Below the pieces are notes generated by a model that had not been told where the DNA came from, searched no databases, and saw only the letters and a program-made list of their open reading frames with translations. Below, in pieces: positions 15,903 through 23,327 of a stretch of DNA of 42,403 bases. Source of the DNA: Ruminiclostridium sp. (GTDB taxonomy: Bacteria > Bacillota > Clostridia > Oscillospirales > Oscillospiraceae); contig JAAWAE010000044.1 in NCBI GenBank assembly GCA_022792035.1, positions 1 to 42,403 on the forward strand. The letters are read 5' to 3'. A program made the translations under genes and the position numbers. The first letter of the stretch is position 1, and the number at the start of each line of letters is the position of its first letter.

Positions 15903-15944
15903 AGAGCGCCCTCCTTTATAGGAATGAAATGGAACGTTTTGAAA

Positions 15945-15974
15945 AGTATAGCACAAAAGGGGCGGGAGGGTCAA
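15945..15974 (-). promoter_or_regulatory. Sigma-A promoter of the metallo-beta-lactamase-fold/YczE-like operon
   Basis: On the minus strand TTGACC (15974-15969) and TATACT (15950-15945) are 18 bases apart, 43 bases before the start at 15902. Confidence 0.7.
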
Positions 15975-16028
15975 TACACAGGCGTGGGCCTGGTGACTGA
16001 TTTCTATTTTTAGATTACAGAAAATGAC

Positions 16029-16058
16029 TTGACAAACGCCATAGCCAGCGCATATAAT
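16029..16058 (+). promoter_or_regulatory. Sigma-A promoter of the predicted antitoxin RNA
   Basis: TTGACA (16029-16034) and TATAAT (16053-16058), both perfect consensus, are 18 bases apart. Expected start is near 16065. No plus-strand protein frame follows; the transcript would end at the hairpin at 16121-16152. Confidence 0.8.
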
Positions 16059-16064
16059 AAAAGC

Positions 16065-16160
16065 AGAAGGGGTTGCCGGTGTACGGCTTAGCCCTGTAGT
16101 GAATGTTTCAAATTGACATTAGAAACCGTCACCGGCCAGGGTGGCGGTTTCTGCTTTTTA
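16065..16160 (+). ncRNA. Predicted antisense RNA, type I antitoxin candidate
   Basis: From the promoter at 16029-16058 an RNA of about 95 nt would end at a strong intrinsic terminator: AGAAACCGTCACC (16121-16133) pairs with GGTGGCGGTTTCT (16140-16152), 13 pairs including one G-T, then GC and TTTTT. It carries no convincing ORF. It is fully complementary to the last part (16129-16160) and 3' untranslated region of the minus-strand peptide gene. That is the arrangement of RatA, SR4 and similar cis-antisense antitoxins. Ends are predicted, not measured. Confidence 0.7.
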
Positions 16161-16212
16161 TCCGTATACTCACGGTGATTCCAAAAATATGGAACGTGAT
16201 GGATATAGGCAA
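16129..16212 (-). CDS. Predicted type I toxin-like peptide, 27 residues
   Basis: A TTG start at 16212 lies nine bases after AAAGGAGGT (16229-16221). An in-frame TGA at 16221-16219 rules out an earlier start, and the ATG at 16219 (another frame) is too close to the ribosome site. The peptide begins MPISITFHIFGITVSIRIK and ends in a basic tail (SRNRHPGR). Hydrophobic and polar residues alternate over residues 3-18, giving an amphipathic beta-like or short membrane segment followed by positive charge, common in small membrane-acting toxins. The last codons lie in the terminator stem of the antisense RNA. The gene has its own consensus promoter and a folded ribosome site. Function is inferred from architecture only. 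Confidence 0.65.
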   Translation of the reverse strand: MPISITFHIFGITVSIRIKSRNRHPGR

Positions 16213-16219
16213 AACGCAT

Positions 16220-16238
16220 CACCTCCTTTCGGAGGGTG
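16220..16238 (-). promoter_or_regulatory. Hairpin sequestering the toxin ribosome site
   Basis: On the minus strand CACCCTCC-GAAA-GGAGGTG folds into a seven-pair stem with one bulged C and a GNRA (GAAA) tetraloop. The whole Shine-Dalgarno sequence is in the 3' arm. Such sequestration is common in type I toxin mRNAs and would keep translation off until the RNA is remodelled. Confidence 0.7.
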
Positions 16239-16300
16239 TAGCTAAGCCGCCGACCGTAAGGGCAAACCCTTCTGCACGGTCCGCTGGGACCGATGAGACC

Positions 16301-16329
16301 AGTATATCCTAGGATGCGGATTTTGTCAA
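16301..16329 (-). promoter_or_regulatory. Sigma-A promoter of the toxin-like gene
   Basis: On the minus strand TTGACA (16329-16324) and TATACT (16306-16301) are 17 bases apart. Expected start is near 16294, giving an 82-base leader before the TTG at 16212. Confidence 0.8.
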
Positions 16330-16344
16330 TTCCTGTTTTTCAAA

Positions 16345-16382
16345 AAATATGTACCCTCCGCCGTCCAACGACAGCGGAGGGT
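16345..16382 (-). terminator. Terminator of spoIVB
   Basis: ACCCTCCGC (16353-16361) and GCGGAGGGT (16374-16382) pair perfectly around a 12-base loop. On the minus strand the stem is followed by ACAT and then TTTTTT. It begins five bases after the spoIVB stop and separates it from the toxin promoter. Confidence 0.8.
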
Positions 16383-16386
16383 CGTG

Positions 16387-17451
16387 TTACGCTTCTGCCT
16401 TCTGGGCCGCGTCCAGCATATGCTGGGCAAAGATCCCATAGCCCCGGTCAGCATGGTCGATGAGCACATGGGTCACAGCGCCCACCAACTTCCCGTCCTG
16501 GAGGATGGGCGAGCCGCTCATCCCCTGAACGATGCCGCCGGTTTGGTCCAGGAGCCTGGGGTCGGTGACTTGAAGCATCAGGTCCCGGGTATCCGCGGCG
16601 TCGTTGTAGACCTTGAGGATCTCCACGGAATATTCCTCTACGGTGCTGCCGACAATATTGGCAAGAATGGTGGCTTCCCCCGTGTGGACTTCCTGGGGCT
16701 GGGCCACAGGGACCGCCTGGCCGCGGAAAGCGGCAGGGTCCTTTAAGTGACCAAAAACGCCCTGCTCCGTGTTGGCGTAAAGGGTCCCCAGGTCTGTGTC
16801 TGCGGAGAAGGAGCCTCGCAGTTCTCCGGGCTGACCGTCCAGGCCCTTCACTACGCTGGCCACGCTGGCCGGCGTGATGGCCCCGGACTGAAGCTTCATG
16901 AGCACCGCTGTGTCCACGTCATTGATGCCGTGGCCCAGGGTGCCGAAGAGGCCGCTTTCCGGGTCCACGAAGGTCAGGGTGCCGATCCCGGCCATGGAGT
17001 CCCGAATCCAAGCGCCCAGCTTATAGGCGCCGTCGGCACTGCACTGGACAGCCCGGGTGGTCAGCTCTTGGCTGCTCTCGTCCCTGAGGACTTGAAGCTC
17101 CAGCTCTTGGCCCTGTGCCGTCTGGAGAATGGTTTGGACCTCCTCGATGGAGCTGACCTGTGCGCCGTCGATGTGTGTGATCACGTCTCCCTCCTGGAGC
17201 CCGCAGGTCTTAGCTGGGGAGGCGGGGCCCTGGGCTGTGGTGACGTCCGTCAGGCCCACCACCAGCACGCCCTGGGAAAAGAGTTTGATCCCCACCGCCT
17301 GTCCCAGCGGGATGACGCTGCGCTCCTCTCCGGCGGCTTGTGCGCCGGGGGAGAGGGAGAGGGCGGTCACCAGGGCCACCGTCCAGACCAGCAGGGAGCG
17401 AAAGAGGTGTGCCAGGGCGGCGCCTCCCTGGTGCTCTTTGGTGCTTTGCAA
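16387..17451 (-). CDS. spoIVB: SpoIVB-family sporulation serine peptidase
   Basis: The protein has 354 residues. Residues about 17-40 are a signal anchor. A PDZ domain covers about 58-125 (GLQEGDVITHIDGAQVSSIE). The S55 peptidase domain covers about 140-345 with GTLGHGIND (H174), VTDPRLL (D297) and IVQGMSGSPI (S312) as the probable triad. In Bacillus, SpoIVB is made in the forespore and signals across the intermembrane space to trigger sigma-K processing. The start is TTG (17451), chosen because GGGGGTGATC precedes it and the signal sequence fits. I found no convincing sporulation-type promoter. Its presence supports a spore-forming host. Confidence 0.92.
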   Translation of the reverse strand: MQSTKEHQGGAALAHLFRSLLVWTVALVTALSLSPGAQAAGEERSVIPLGQAVGIKLFSQGVLVVGLTDVTTAQGPASPAKTCGLQEGDVITHIDGAQVSSIEEVQTILQTAQGQELELQVLRDESSQELTTRAVQCSADGAYKLGAWIRDSMAGIGTLTFVDPESGLFGTLGHGINDVDTAVLMKLQSGAITPASVASVVKGLDGQPGELRGSFSADTDLGTLYANTEQGVFGHLKDPAAFRGQAVPVAQPQEVHTGEATILANIVGSTVEEYSVEILKVYNDAADTRDLMLQVTDPRLLDQTGGIVQGMSGSPILQDGKLVGAVTHVLIDHADRGYGIFAQHMLDAAQKAEA

Positions 17452-17573
17452 GAGATCACCCCCGTTTTTTTGAATAGGATAGGATGCAAAGGCGCGAAAA
17501 CGCGCAACACTAGCATGACCGCTTTTTGCGAAAAAAGAAGCGGCAATGTTATACTGCTTTACTGGAAAAAGTT

Positions 17574-17602
17574 TTGCTTTTTCCCGCGCCCTTTGTTATG
17601 AT
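17574..17602 (+). promoter_or_regulatory. Probable promoter of the TSCPD gene
   Basis: TTGCTT (17574-17579) and TATGAT (17597-17602) are 17 bases apart, about 70 bases before the start at 17672. Confidence 0.5.
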
Positions 17603-17671
17603 ATGGTCTGTTGGTCCGCAGCGGCCAGCTGCTTGATCTTTTTATAAAAACAAAAAGAGGAGGATGGTACG

Positions 17672-17947
17672 ATGACCATTCAATATAAGACCCGCGGCGT
17701 CTGCTCCCAGCAGATGAACGTGAAGCTGGAGGAAGGCGTGGTGAAGGACGTGGAGATCCTGGGCGGCTGCCACGGCAACCTCCAGGGCATTGCCCGTCTG
17801 GTGGAGGGCATGAAGGCGGAGGACGCCATTGCGCGCATGGAGGGCATCCGCTGCGGGAACAAGCAGACCTCCTGTCCCGACCAGCTCTCCAAAGCCCTGA
17901 AGATCGCCTTGACCGAGGAGTCCAAGCGGAGACAGCAGGCGGAATAA
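17672..17947 (+). CDS. TSCPD-domain protein, TIGR03905 family
   Basis: The protein has 91 residues: a small alpha/beta domain with CHGNLQGIARLVEGM, IRCGNKQTSCPDQLS and a helical C-terminus. TSCPD domains are also found at the C-terminus of vitamin B12-dependent ribonucleotide reductases; stand-alone members of this length are common in Clostridia and have no assigned role. The conserved Cys residues (C11, C33, C60, C67) could bind metal. AGGAGG precedes the ATG. It is a single-gene unit with promoter and terminator. Confidence 0.88.
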   Translation: MTIQYKTRGVCSQQMNVKLEEGVVKDVEILGGCHGNLQGIARLVEGMKAEDAIARMEGIRCGNKQTSCPDQLSKALKIALTEESKRRQQAE

Positions 17948-17966
17948 AAGCGGGATCAAAAAGAAG

Positions 17967-18005
17967 GCCCTGGCTGGACAGCAATGCCGTCCGGCCAGGG
18001 CTTTT
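17967..18005 (+). terminator. Terminator after the TSCPD gene
   Basis: GCCCTGGCTGGAC (17967-17979) pairs with GTCCGGCCAGGGC (17989-18001) with one G-T pair and a 9-base loop, followed by TTTT. Confidence 0.88.
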
Positions 18006-18071
18006 GCTTGAGCCGGTTTCCACTGGGTGGATAGGAATGAAGTATGTGGTGCGCTTTCCGTCTTCTTTGTA

Positions 18072-18608
18072 TTAGAGGAAGAGGGCGGGGAAGAGCAGGA
18101 ACAGGGAGATCACGCCGATCGCCAGATTGCACACGCCGGCCAGCTTGCCCCAGAAGGGCTTGCCGGTATACCAGGCGGGGATGAGGGCAGCCAGCAGAAC
18201 GTCAATGACCGCCAGATCAACGCCCAGAGGCCAGACCATGCCGTCCTGGAAGGCCCGGATGGTGAAACCGATGCACAGGATCAAGCCGCAGAGGAAGAAG
18301 TGAGCCATGACCTTTTTGTCGCCGCCTTTGAGGAAAAAGGTTCCTACCAGGAGCCAGAACAGGCCGAAGAAGCCGAAAACGGTGCCCAGGAACGCGCTGT
18401 GGTCACCGCCGACCTGGAAGAGGTACATACAGACCGAGGTGAAGACCTGGGTGACGCCGCCAAAGAAGATGGCGATGAAGCCCAGGGAGCGGGTGATCTT
18501 TTCTGGCTCACCGCCTTTCACGCCGATGCCAACTTGTTCCAAGCCAAAGCAGATAACAGTGGCGAACAGGCCAAACAGGCCGATCGCTTCGGGATTTACT
18601 GGGAGCAT
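18072..18608 (-). CDS. GPR1/FUN34/YaaH (SatP)-type acetate transporter
   Basis: The protein has 178 residues and six hydrophobic segments. The N-terminus MLPVNPEAIGLFGLF matches the family's NPAPLGL-x-G motif, and SLGFIAIFFGGVTQVF matches the FYGG-x-x-Q motif of SatP. The family moves acetate or succinate with protons. The length is normal. The ATG at 18608 has AAAGGAGG upstream; an in-frame extension of 26 codons has no support. It is a single gene, with a palindrome over its promoter. Confidence 0.8.
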   Translation of the reverse strand: MLPVNPEAIGLFGLFATVICFGLEQVGIGVKGGEPEKITRSLGFIAIFFGGVTQVFTSVCMYLFQVGGDHSAFLGTVFGFFGLFWLLVGTFFLKGGDKKVMAHFFLCGLILCIGFTIRAFQDGMVWPLGVDLAVIDVLLAALIPAWYTGKPFWGKLAGVCNLAIGVISLFLLFPALFL

Positions 18609-18695
18609 AAGGTCCTCCTTTGAAGGTAAAATGGGTAGAAACCGATCAATCGCCCTTAACTTACCCGAAGAAGGCGCTCCGGTCAACCTTTCCGC

Positions 18696-18734
18696 CTTAT
18701 ATAAAGCGAAAAGAACGAATTCAATATGAATTCG
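18696..18734 (-). promoter_or_regulatory. Promoter with palindrome upstream of the acetate-type transporter
   Basis: On the minus strand TTGAAT (18724-18719) and TATAAG (18701-18696) are 17 bases apart. The palindrome CGAATTC-aatat-GAATTCG (18716-18734) overlaps the -35, as expected for a repressor site. Which regulator binds is unknown. Confidence 0.5.
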
Positions 18735-18817
18735 AGGGAAAGTATGATTCCCTTAGTTTCAAAAGGGATTCCGAAAAAAGGAAAGCGGAGAAAACAATGG
18801 GAAGTCTACAAAACAAA

Positions 18818-18846
18818 GGGAAACTTGCCAAAAAGGCAAACCTCCC
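18818..18846 (-). terminator. Terminator after mreB
   Basis: GGGAAACTTGCC (18818-18829) and GGCAAACCTCCC (18835-18846) pair with an internal mismatch region, followed by TTTGTTTTG on the minus strand. Confidence 0.6.
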
Positions 18847-18883
18847 TTCCGCGTGTCCCCACCCCCCCTTCCTTTCCCGGATT

Positions 18884-19939
18884 TTACGGCCGAAGCTGCC
18901 GCCGCCGCGCCAGCCCCAACACCCCTTCCTGCCGCCGGGACAGGGTGGGCAGGGTCATCTCCAGGCCCATGGCCACGCACAGCTGAGGTTCCTCCGCCAC
19001 CGTGGTGGGAATCCCGGTGCGCTGCTCCAGCAGCCGGTCCATCCCCCGCAGCAAGCTCCCGCCTCCGGTGAGGAGGATACCCCCGGCGGCGACATCCGCC
19101 GCCAGCTCCGGCGGGGTGCGCTCCAGTACGGACTCAACCGCCCCCGCCAGCTGCTCCGCCACCGGGAGGAAGGCCGCCTCTGTCTGCCGGGCGCTGAGGG
19201 TGAGCTGCCGGGGCAGGCCTGTGCGCAGACAGCGGCCTTTTACTTCCATGACGGGATCGTCGTTTTCATCGCCCATGACCTGACCGATGTTCTTTTTCAC
19301 CAGTTCCGCCGTCCGCAGACCGATGAGCAGGTCATGTTCCTGGCGGACATAGCGGATGAGGGCCTCGTCGAAACGGTCCCCTGCCGAGCGCAGGCAGGTG
19401 GAGGTGACCACGGCCCCCAGGGAGATCACTGCCGCGTCGGTGGTCCCCCCGCCGATGTCCACGATCATGCGCCCCTCCGGCCGGGAGATGTCCACCCCGG
19501 CGCCCAGGGCGGCGGCCAAAGGCTCTTCCATGAGGTAGACCCGCCGGGCCCCGGACTGCAGCCCCGCGTCCACCACGGCCCGCTCCTCCACCTCGGAGAT
19601 TCCCGAGGGCACGCAGATCAGCAGCCGGGGTTTCGTCAATCCCCCCGGCACGGCCTGTTTCAAAAATCGCTCCACCATGGCCTGAGCGATGGTGTAATCG
19701 GAGATCACCCCTTCCCGCAGGGGACGGATGGCGATCAGATCCCCGGGGGTGCGGCCCAAGGTCTCCCGGGCGGCTTCCCCGGCTTGGAGGACTTTGCCGC
19801 TCTGCCGGTCTGCGGCCACCACGGAGGGTTCTTGGAGGAGGACTCCCCGTCCCCGGGTGACCACCACCACGCAGGTGGTGCCCAGGTCCATGGCGATGTC
19901 CCGGGCAAAGGGTCCGGACGCCTGGTTTGTTTTGCGCAT
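18884..19939 (-). CDS. mreB: MreB-like actin homologue
   Basis: The protein has 351 residues with actin/HSP70 motifs: phosphate 1 AMDLGTTCVVVV, connect 1, phosphate 2 VDIGGGTTDAAVISLG (about residue 160) and adenosine motif LLTGGGSLLRGMDRLL (about 290). These proteins polymerise beneath the membrane and guide cell-wall synthesis. There is no mreC/mreD next to it, so it could also be an Mbl- or MreBH-like paralogue. The ATG at 19939 was preferred over an in-frame TTG eight codons earlier; AAAGGG precedes it. GC content is very high. It is probably at the end of the long minus-strand run that starts upstream. Confidence 0.88.
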   Translation of the reverse strand: MRKTNQASGPFARDIAMDLGTTCVVVVTRGRGVLLQEPSVVAADRQSGKVLQAGEAARETLGRTPGDLIAIRPLREGVISDYTIAQAMVERFLKQAVPGGLTKPRLLICVPSGISEVEERAVVDAGLQSGARRVYLMEEPLAAALGAGVDISRPEGRMIVDIGGGTTDAAVISLGAVVTSTCLRSAGDRFDEALIRYVRQEHDLLIGLRTAELVKKNIGQVMGDENDDPVMEVKGRCLRTGLPRQLTLSARQTEAAFLPVAEQLAGAVESVLERTPPELAADVAAGGILLTGGGSLLRGMDRLLEQRTGIPTTVAEEPQLCVAMGLEMTLPTLSRRQEGVLGLARRRQLRP

Positions 19940-20053
19940 AGTGCTCGCCCTTTCTTTTGTCAAGTCTTTCAGGACGAGTATAGACCAAAAGAGGGGAGGC
20001 TTTCCCGTGAAATTTGGGGAAAGCCTCCCACTTTTTGGGAGTTGCTCCGATTT

Positions 20054-20725
20054 TCAGGACCTGTCCCGCTGAGCGGGGGTCCGGCAGAGGGTGGCGGCCA
20101 CCACCTGAGCGGCCCCGGCGGTGCGGAGGGTCTTGGCGCCCTCCTCCAAGGTGGAGCCGGTGGTGAGGATATCGTCGATGAGCAGGATTCTCTGACCCTG
20201 GACCTTTGACGGGTCCGGAACCTCGTAAACGCCTTCCACGTTCCCCTTCCGCAGCCGCCCGTCCTTCAGGGAGGACTGGGCGACATTCTTCCCGGTCTTG
20301 GCCAGCAGGGGGACGGCCTCCCAGCCCAGGGCCTTTGCGGTCTCCTGGGCCAGACATTGGGCCTGATCGTATCCCCGCTTCTTCCAGGTCTCTGGGGAGA
20401 CAGGCATCCAGGTGATGCAGTCGTAGCTCCCCGGTAAGTAGGTCTCGATCCTCCGGGCCAGGATGGGCCCATAGGTTTCGGCGTACTCCGGATGGTTGGA
20501 AAACTTGAACTTTAAGACGGAATCCCGCAGCTTTTCCTGATACCACCCGGCGCTGGTACAGCGAAGGTAGTGCTCTCCTGAGGACAGACCCTGGGGTCCG
20601 GTGATCCAAAAGTCTGCGTTGGCACACTTCTGGCAGGGCCAAGGCCCCTTGTGCTCCAGGAGTTTTCCGCAGAAGGGACAGCGGGGCGGGAACAACAGGT
20701 CTGCAAGTGCCTGCAAAAATGCCAT
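20054..20725 (-). CDS. comFC: ComFC-like phosphoribosyltransferase-family protein
   Basis: The protein has 223 residues. An N-terminal double zinc ribbon (CPFCGKLL, CQKCANADFW) is followed by the WxxPVSP..RGYDQAQ region and the PRPP loop ILLIDDILTTGSTLEEGAKTL (about residue 178). That order is typical of ComFC, involved in DNA uptake during transformation in Bacillus. It begins three bases after the recD2 stop and is surely in the same operon. No ComFA is adjacent. Confidence 0.9.
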   Translation of the reverse strand: MAFLQALADLLFPPRCPFCGKLLEHKGPWPCQKCANADFWITGPQGLSSGEHYLRCTSAGWYQEKLRDSVLKFKFSNHPEYAETYGPILARRIETYLPGSYDCITWMPVSPETWKKRGYDQAQCLAQETAKALGWEAVPLLAKTGKNVAQSSLKDGRLRKGNVEGVYEVPDPSKVQGQRILLIDDILTTGSTLEEGAKTLRTAGAAQVVAATLCRTPAQRDRS

Positions 20726-20728
20726 AGG

Positions 20729-22957
20729 TCACACTCCTTCCAGACCCTTGACCAACCGCGCCCGCAGGCCGCTGAACCGGCGCTGCTGCTGGTCGTTGGC
20801 GGCCATGCGCGCCACCACATAGTCCTCTCCCACCAGGATCAGCAACTCCTTGGCCCGGGTCATGGCGGTGTAGAGGACCCCGCGGGTGAGGAGCATGGGG
20901 GCGGTCTCCAGGGCGGAGAGGATCACGGCCCGGTACTCACTGCCCTGGGCCTTGTGGACGGTGATGGCATAGGCGCTCTCCAGCTGGTTCATCATGTCGG
21001 GGGTATACTCCGCCCGGTGGCCCTCGAAGTCCACGGTGATGATGCCGCTGGCCGTGTCGATGGCCTCGATGCGCCCGATGTCCCCGTTAAAAATCCCCAT
21101 CCCAACGCCGCTGCCCTGGGTCTCCTCCCAGAGAACGTCGTAGTTGTTTTTTACCTGCATCACCCGGTCCCCCTCTCGAAAGAGGATGGAGCCGAAGGTT
21201 TTTTCCCGCTTGTCCGGGGCGGGGGGATTCACCGCCGCCTGGAGGGCCTGGTTCAAGGCGGCAGTCCCGACGGGACCCTTGCGGGTCGGGGAGAGGACCT
21301 GGATCTGCTCCGGCGGGATGCCCATATTTTTCGGCAGACGGGTGCGGCAGAGGGAGACGATGGTCTCCACGGCATCCCCGGGCTTGGACCGCCGGAGGAA
21401 GAAGAAGTCCCCGGCGGGGTCGTTCACCAGCACGGGACACTTGCCCTGGTCCACCGCCCGGGCGCCCCGGATGATGGCGGAGGCGGCGGCTTGACGGAAA
21501 ATTTCCGTCAAGCGCAGCGTGGGCAGGCGCTCTGAGCGCAGCAGGTCAGACAGCAGGTTCCCGGCGCCCACAGAGGGCAGCTGGTGGGGGTCCCCCACCA
21601 AAATCAGGCGGCACCCATTGGGGAGGGCCGCCAGCAGCGCCTGCATCAGCACCAAGTCCACCATGGAGGCTTCGTCCAGGATCACAGCGTCGATGTCCAG
21701 GGGGTCCCGCTCATTGTGGGCGAAGGCCAGCAGGCCGGTGGACGTGTCAAAACGGGTCTCCAGGAGACGGTGTATGGTGCTGGCCTCGGCGTCGCAGGCT
21801 TCGGAAAGACGTTTTGCCGCCCGTCCCGTGGGTGCGGTGAGGGCGGTGCGCAGGCCGAGATGGTCGAAAAGGGACAGGATTCCCCGCAGAGAGGTGGTCT
21901 TACCGGTCCCCGGTCCACCGGTGAGGAGGAGCAGCTGCTGCTTGGCAGCGGTCCGCACCGCCTCCACCTGCAGGGGGGCATAGGTGATGCCCTGCTCCCG
22001 CTGGATGCGCTGCAAAAGCAGGTCCAGGTCATCGGGAGGGCAGAGGGCCTGCCCGTCCATAGACAACAGCTGACGGGCCACATAGCACTCACAGTCGTGC
22101 AGCCGGGCGAGGTAGCAGGCGTCCTCCCCGGCGATGTGTTCCCGGACGATCTTTCCCCGCTCCACCAGGGCGTCCAGGGTGGGGTCTAAGCCCTCAGGGG
22201 GAAGCCTCAGCAGGACGGACACCGAGGGGATGAGTTTTCGATAGGGGAGGAAGACGTGCCCATTCTCCAAATTGTGGCTGAGGGAAAAGAGGAAGCCCGC
22301 CTCCAAACGCAGCGGGTCCTCCGCCTCGATCCCCACTTCCAAAGCCAGCTTGTCCGCCACGAGAAAGGAGACGGAGAGAGGGTCGTCCACCAAGAGATAG
22401 GGGTTGGCCCGCAGAGCCGTCAAGGCCAGGTCGCCGTATTGCCGGTACAGGGGCATGGCCAGCTGCAAGGGCAGGGCATGGGAAGAGAGGAAATCCAGCA
22501 GCCGCCGCATGGATAGCTGCATACACAAGGAGCGGTGGATGGTCTCCGCCCGCTTGGGGGAGATGCCCTTGATCTGGGTCAAACGCTGGGGGTCCTCCTC
22601 GATGATGGTGAGGACATCCTCCCCAAAGGTATCCACCAGACGCCTTGCGGTGGCGCCCCCCACGCCCTTGATGGCGCCGGAGGCCAGATACTCAAAAACG
22701 GCCTCCTCGCCCACCGGCAGCCGCCGCTCCACCACCTCCGCCCGAAGCTGGGGACCATAGGTGCTGTGATGGGTCCACTGCCCGTGAACACCTAAGCCCT
22801 CCCCAGGGGACACCCCTGGCATGGAGCCAACCACAGTGGCTTCCTCGCCGTCGGCGGTGTCCAGATGCAGGATGGTATAGCCGTTTTCCTCGTTGCGATA
22901 GATCACGGCAGAGACGGTGCCTTCCAGAAAAGTCAGTTCAGGGGGAGAAGTAGCCAT
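20729..22957 (-). CDS. recD2: RecD2-type ATP-dependent DNA helicase
   Basis: The protein has 742 residues, full length for RecD2. An N-terminal OB-like part (about 8-80) is followed by helix-hairpin-helix motifs (IKGVGGATARRLV, IKGISPKRAETI). The helicase core has Walker A TGGPGTGKTT (347-354), Walker B VILDEASM (D428, E429), VGDPHQLPSVG, and late motifs YAITVHKAQGSEY and LYTAMTRAK. RecD2 unwinds DNA 5' to 3' and acts without RecBC in Firmicutes, in repair and replication-fork maintenance. Its start overlaps the small gene upstream by 20 bases. Confidence 0.95.
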   Translation of the reverse strand: MATSPPELTFLEGTVSAVIYRNEENGYTILHLDTADGEEATVVGSMPGVSPGEGLGVHGQWTHHSTYGPQLRAEVVERRLPVGEEAVFEYLASGAIKGVGGATARRLVDTFGEDVLTIIEEDPQRLTQIKGISPKRAETIHRSLCMQLSMRRLLDFLSSHALPLQLAMPLYRQYGDLALTALRANPYLLVDDPLSVSFLVADKLALEVGIEAEDPLRLEAGFLFSLSHNLENGHVFLPYRKLIPSVSVLLRLPPEGLDPTLDALVERGKIVREHIAGEDACYLARLHDCECYVARQLLSMDGQALCPPDDLDLLLQRIQREQGITYAPLQVEAVRTAAKQQLLLLTGGPGTGKTTSLRGILSLFDHLGLRTALTAPTGRAAKRLSEACDAEASTIHRLLETRFDTSTGLLAFAHNERDPLDIDAVILDEASMVDLVLMQALLAALPNGCRLILVGDPHQLPSVGAGNLLSDLLRSERLPTLRLTEIFRQAAASAIIRGARAVDQGKCPVLVNDPAGDFFFLRRSKPGDAVETIVSLCRTRLPKNMGIPPEQIQVLSPTRKGPVGTAALNQALQAAVNPPAPDKREKTFGSILFREGDRVMQVKNNYDVLWEETQGSGVGMGIFNGDIGRIEAIDTASGIITVDFEGHRAEYTPDMMNQLESAYAITVHKAQGSEYRAVILSALETAPMLLTRGVLYTAMTRAKELLILVGEDYVVARMAANDQQQRRFSGLRARLVKGLEGV

Positions 22958-23282
22958 GGTCGTCCTTCCTTTTGAAGATGAGGGTAGCCTCCTCGGCGGT
23001 GCAGAAGAGGAGGGCAGGGTCCTTCCGCTGCAAAGCTGCCGCGATGCGCCGGCCCTCGGGATTGAGCCCTGCGTCCACCACCAGGACGGTGAAGTGGGAG
23101 AGCTTTTCCCGGTGCAGCCAGTGCAGATGGCGCAGGGTCTGCTCCAGACCCTCCCCGTCTCCCTGGGCGCGGATCACAGCGAACAGCGGCGCTTTCTGGG
23201 CAGGGGGGAGCAGACGGGCGAAGAGGAAACCATGCAGGCACAGCAGCAGCGCGCCGCACAGAAACGCAAGTAAGAGCTCCAT
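22938..23282 (-). CDS. Small membrane-anchored protein of unknown function
   Basis: The protein has 114 residues: an N-terminal membrane helix (about 2-24) and a soluble part. FAVIRAQGDGEGLEQTLRHL and FTVLVVDAGLNPEGRRIAAA resemble the first beta-alpha-beta units of a GT-A glycosyltransferase fold, but no catalytic motif is present and it is too short. No family is recognised with certainty. It starts 45 bases after uvrA and overlaps recD2 by 20 bases, so it is co-expressed with repair genes. Confidence 0.7.
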   Translation of the reverse strand: MELLLAFLCGALLLCLHGFLFARLLPPAQKAPLFAVIRAQGDGEGLEQTLRHLHWLHREKLSHFTVLVVDAGLNPEGRRIAAALQRKDPALLFCTAEEATLIFKRKDDHGYFSP

Positions 23283-23327
23283 CCAGCAACACCTCCAACC
23301 CAGTCTATGCGCCCGGTCGGGGTTTGG

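Larger units (their letters stand above)
16063..16275. repeat. Long imperfect inverted repeat flanking the small peptide gene
   Basis: The left arm (16063-16094, starting GCAGAAGGGGTTGCC on the plus strand) and the right arm (16275-16241 read on the minus strand, starting GCAGAAGGGTTTGCC) align through ACGG and CTTAGC with a few gaps. The repeat places near-identical sequence at the 5' end of the plus-strand RNA and in the 5' leader of the minus-strand mRNA. If the minus-strand mRNA runs through the left arm, its two ends can pair with each other. Confidence 0.75.

Noticed and set aside
16103-16312. A 69-codon plus-strand protein at the toxin-antitoxin locus
   Set aside because: It crosses the antisense RNA terminator, has no ribosome site and an unlikely composition; the two-RNA interpretation explains the signals better.
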